Shown piece by piece: positions 4,720 to 5,657 of a stretch of DNA of 5,657 nucleotides. The DNA is from Actinomycetes bacterium (lineage in GTDB: Bacteria > Actinomycetota > Actinomycetes > Mycobacteriales > Mycobacteriaceae). A program made the translations under genes and the position numbers. The stretch's first letter is position 1; each line of letters opens with the position of its first letter. Below the pieces are notes generated by a model. The model worked only from the letters and a program-made list of their open reading frames with translations, did not search any database and was not told where the DNA came from. The DNA is taken from positions 1 to 5,657 of the forward strand of contig JAEZIA010000480.1 in NCBI GenBank assembly GCA_023416315.1, in the 5' to 3' direction.

Positions 4720-5657
4720 CCGGGTGCTGACCCGGCTGCGCACCGCGTTGCCGCCACGGGTGGTCCGGCTGCTGGTCGCGGTGACCGCCGGCCTGTTGCT
4801 GTGCATCAGCTTCCCCCCGATCGGCTGGTGGTGGTCGGCGGTGCTGAGCTTTGCGTTGTTCAGTTGGGTGCTGGTGCATCCCAAGACCACACCAGCCGGT
4901 GGGCTCGGATACGGGTTCCTGTTCGGGCTCGCGTTCTACATTCCGCTGATCCCGTGGATCAGCGGGTTGGTCGGGCCGGTGCCGTGGCTGGCGCTGTCTG
5001 CGCTCGAGGCGCTCTTCCCGGCGTTGTTCGGTCTGCTGGCCGTGGTCGTGCGCCGCCTACCGGGCTGGCCGCTGTGGTTCGCGCTGGTGTGGTCGGCCCA
5101 GGAATGGCTGAAATCGTGCGTGCCGTTCGGCGGATTCCCTTGGGGCGTCGTCGGTTTCGGACAGACCGATGGCCCGTTCCTGTCACTGGTCTCCCTCGGT
5201 GGCGTGCCGCTGCTGTCGTTCGCGATCGCCCTGCTCGGCACGTCGCTGGGCGCGCTGGTGTTCGAGATCGCACGCTGGTGGCAGCGCAGCAGCCCGGCCA
5301 CCGAAGCCGGGCACGCAGCGCTGCCACGCGTGCTGCTGCCGGGACTGTGCATCACCGCGGTGCTGCTCAGCACCGCGGTGGCTGCCCCTCAGGTGCGCCG
5401 CGCCGCGGGCGGCGCGGGCAACGAGCCCGCGGTCACGATCGCCGCGATCCAGGGCAACGTGCCGCGGCTGGGGCTGGACTTCAACAGTCAGCGCCGCGCG
5501 GTCCTGGACAACCACGTCCGGGTGACCATGCAGCTGGCCGACGACGTCCGCGCCGGCAAGGCGCCGCAACCGCAGTTCGTGATCTGGCCGGAGAACTCCT
5601 CGGACATCGACCCGATGACCAACACCGACGCCGCCGAGCAGATCAGCGTGGCCGCGC
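4712..5657 (+). CDS. lnt: Apolipoprotein N-acyltransferase, N-terminal 315 residues (3' end outside window)
   Basis: Lnt adds the third acyl chain, on the N-terminal cysteine of lipoproteins, at the outer face of the cytoplasmic membrane. The frame is open from ATG 4712 to the window edge. Hydrophobic segments lie near residues 18-36, 38-56, 65-83, 88-112, 155-185 and 206-226, the polytopic half of Lnt. Family marks are SFPPIGWW (33-40), GGFPWGVVGFGQTDG (140-154), and, entering the periplasmic nitrilase domain, VTIAAIQGNVPR (241-252) and VIWPENSSDID (290-300), where E294 is the catalytic glutamate of the Glu-Lys-Cys triad (E267 in E. coli). The Lys and Cys would lie beyond the edge. ATG 4712 overlaps the upstream stop by 8 nt (ATGGTTAG), with GGGG 11 nt upstream, suggesting coupled translation. 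In M. tuberculosis the equivalent domain is fused to the Ppm1 mannosyltransferase, in M. smegmatis it is separate; this window cannot tell which applies. Confidence 0.93.
   Translation, partial: MVSRVLTRLRTALPPRVVRLLVAVTAGLLLCISFPPIGWWWSAVLSFALFSWVLVHPKTTPAGGLGYGFLFGLAFYIPLIPWISGLVGPVPWLALSALEALFPALFGLLAVVVRRLPGWPLWFALVWSAQEWLKSCVPFGGFPWGVVGFGQTDGPFLSLVSLGGVPLLSFAIALLGTSLGALVFEIARWWQRSSPATEAGHAALPRVLLPGLCITAVLLSTAVAAPQVRRAAGGAGNEPAVTIAAIQGNVPRLGLDFNSQRRAVLDNHVRVTMQLADDVRAGKAPQPQFVIWPENSSDIDPMTNTDAAEQISVAA
5353..5380. repeat. Perfect 13-bp inverted repeat, 2-nt loop, within lnt
   Basis: CACCGCGGTGCTG (5353-5365) and CAGCACCGCGGTG (5368-5380) are exact reverse complements separated by CT. Each arm also contains the 10-bp palindrome CACCGCGGTG, giving a direct repeat 18 bp apart. 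It encodes I214-V223 in the last hydrophobic segment before the nitrilase domain. A second, weaker hairpin (CGCGGGC 5413-5419 / GCCCGCG 5425-5431) follows 32 nt later. Confidence 0.85.

Overview
The window is a high-GC chromosomal segment whose protein sequences, gene order and very strong G/C third-position bias point to a mycobacterium (Mycobacterium sensu lato, probably a fast-growing or environmental species; the species cannot be fixed from this window). All six genes lie on the + strand and are packed tightly. No tRNA, rRNA, CRISPR, insertion sequence, phage gene or factor-independent terminator is visible.

Layout: (1) 1-1772, the C-terminal half of cobN, the large subunit of cobaltochelatase, entering from the left edge. 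(2) 1782-2162 and 2167-2547, two tandem 126-residue paralogues of the PPOX-class F420-dependent enzyme family (Rv2061-like). They align end to end without a gap. (3) 2613-3080, an FxsA-family small membrane protein. (4) 3124-4719, a YtcJ/NfdA-like metal-dependent amidohydrolase, GTG start. (5) 4712-5657, the start of apolipoprotein N-acyltransferase (lnt), overlapping the amidohydrolase stop by 8 nt and cut off by the right edge after the catalytic glutamate.

The spacings (9 nt, 4 nt, 65 nt, 43 nt, then an 8-nt overlap) fit one or two transcripts. The first block is cobalamin biosynthesis (cobN) followed immediately by a pair of probable deazaflavin (F420) enzymes. The second is an envelope block (FxsA, an amidohydrolase of unknown substrate, and lipoprotein N-acylation), which in mycobacteria continues into ppm1, the polyprenol-phosphate-mannose synthase gene. 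From memory, M. tuberculosis has the same order in outline (cobN Rv2062c, Rv2061c, then fxsA Rv2053c, Rv2052c, ppm1 Rv2051c), but with a zinc-related and alternative ribosomal protein cluster between Rv2061c and fxsA that is absent here.

I do not see a clearly new biological system. The points most worth a second look are the tandem F420-enzyme pair attached to cobN, a perfect 13-bp inverted repeat inside lnt, a hairpin over the amidohydrolase ribosome-binding site, a run of rare A-ending codons before the amidohydrolase active-site aspartate, and the presence of Asp where this amidohydrolase family often has Lys.
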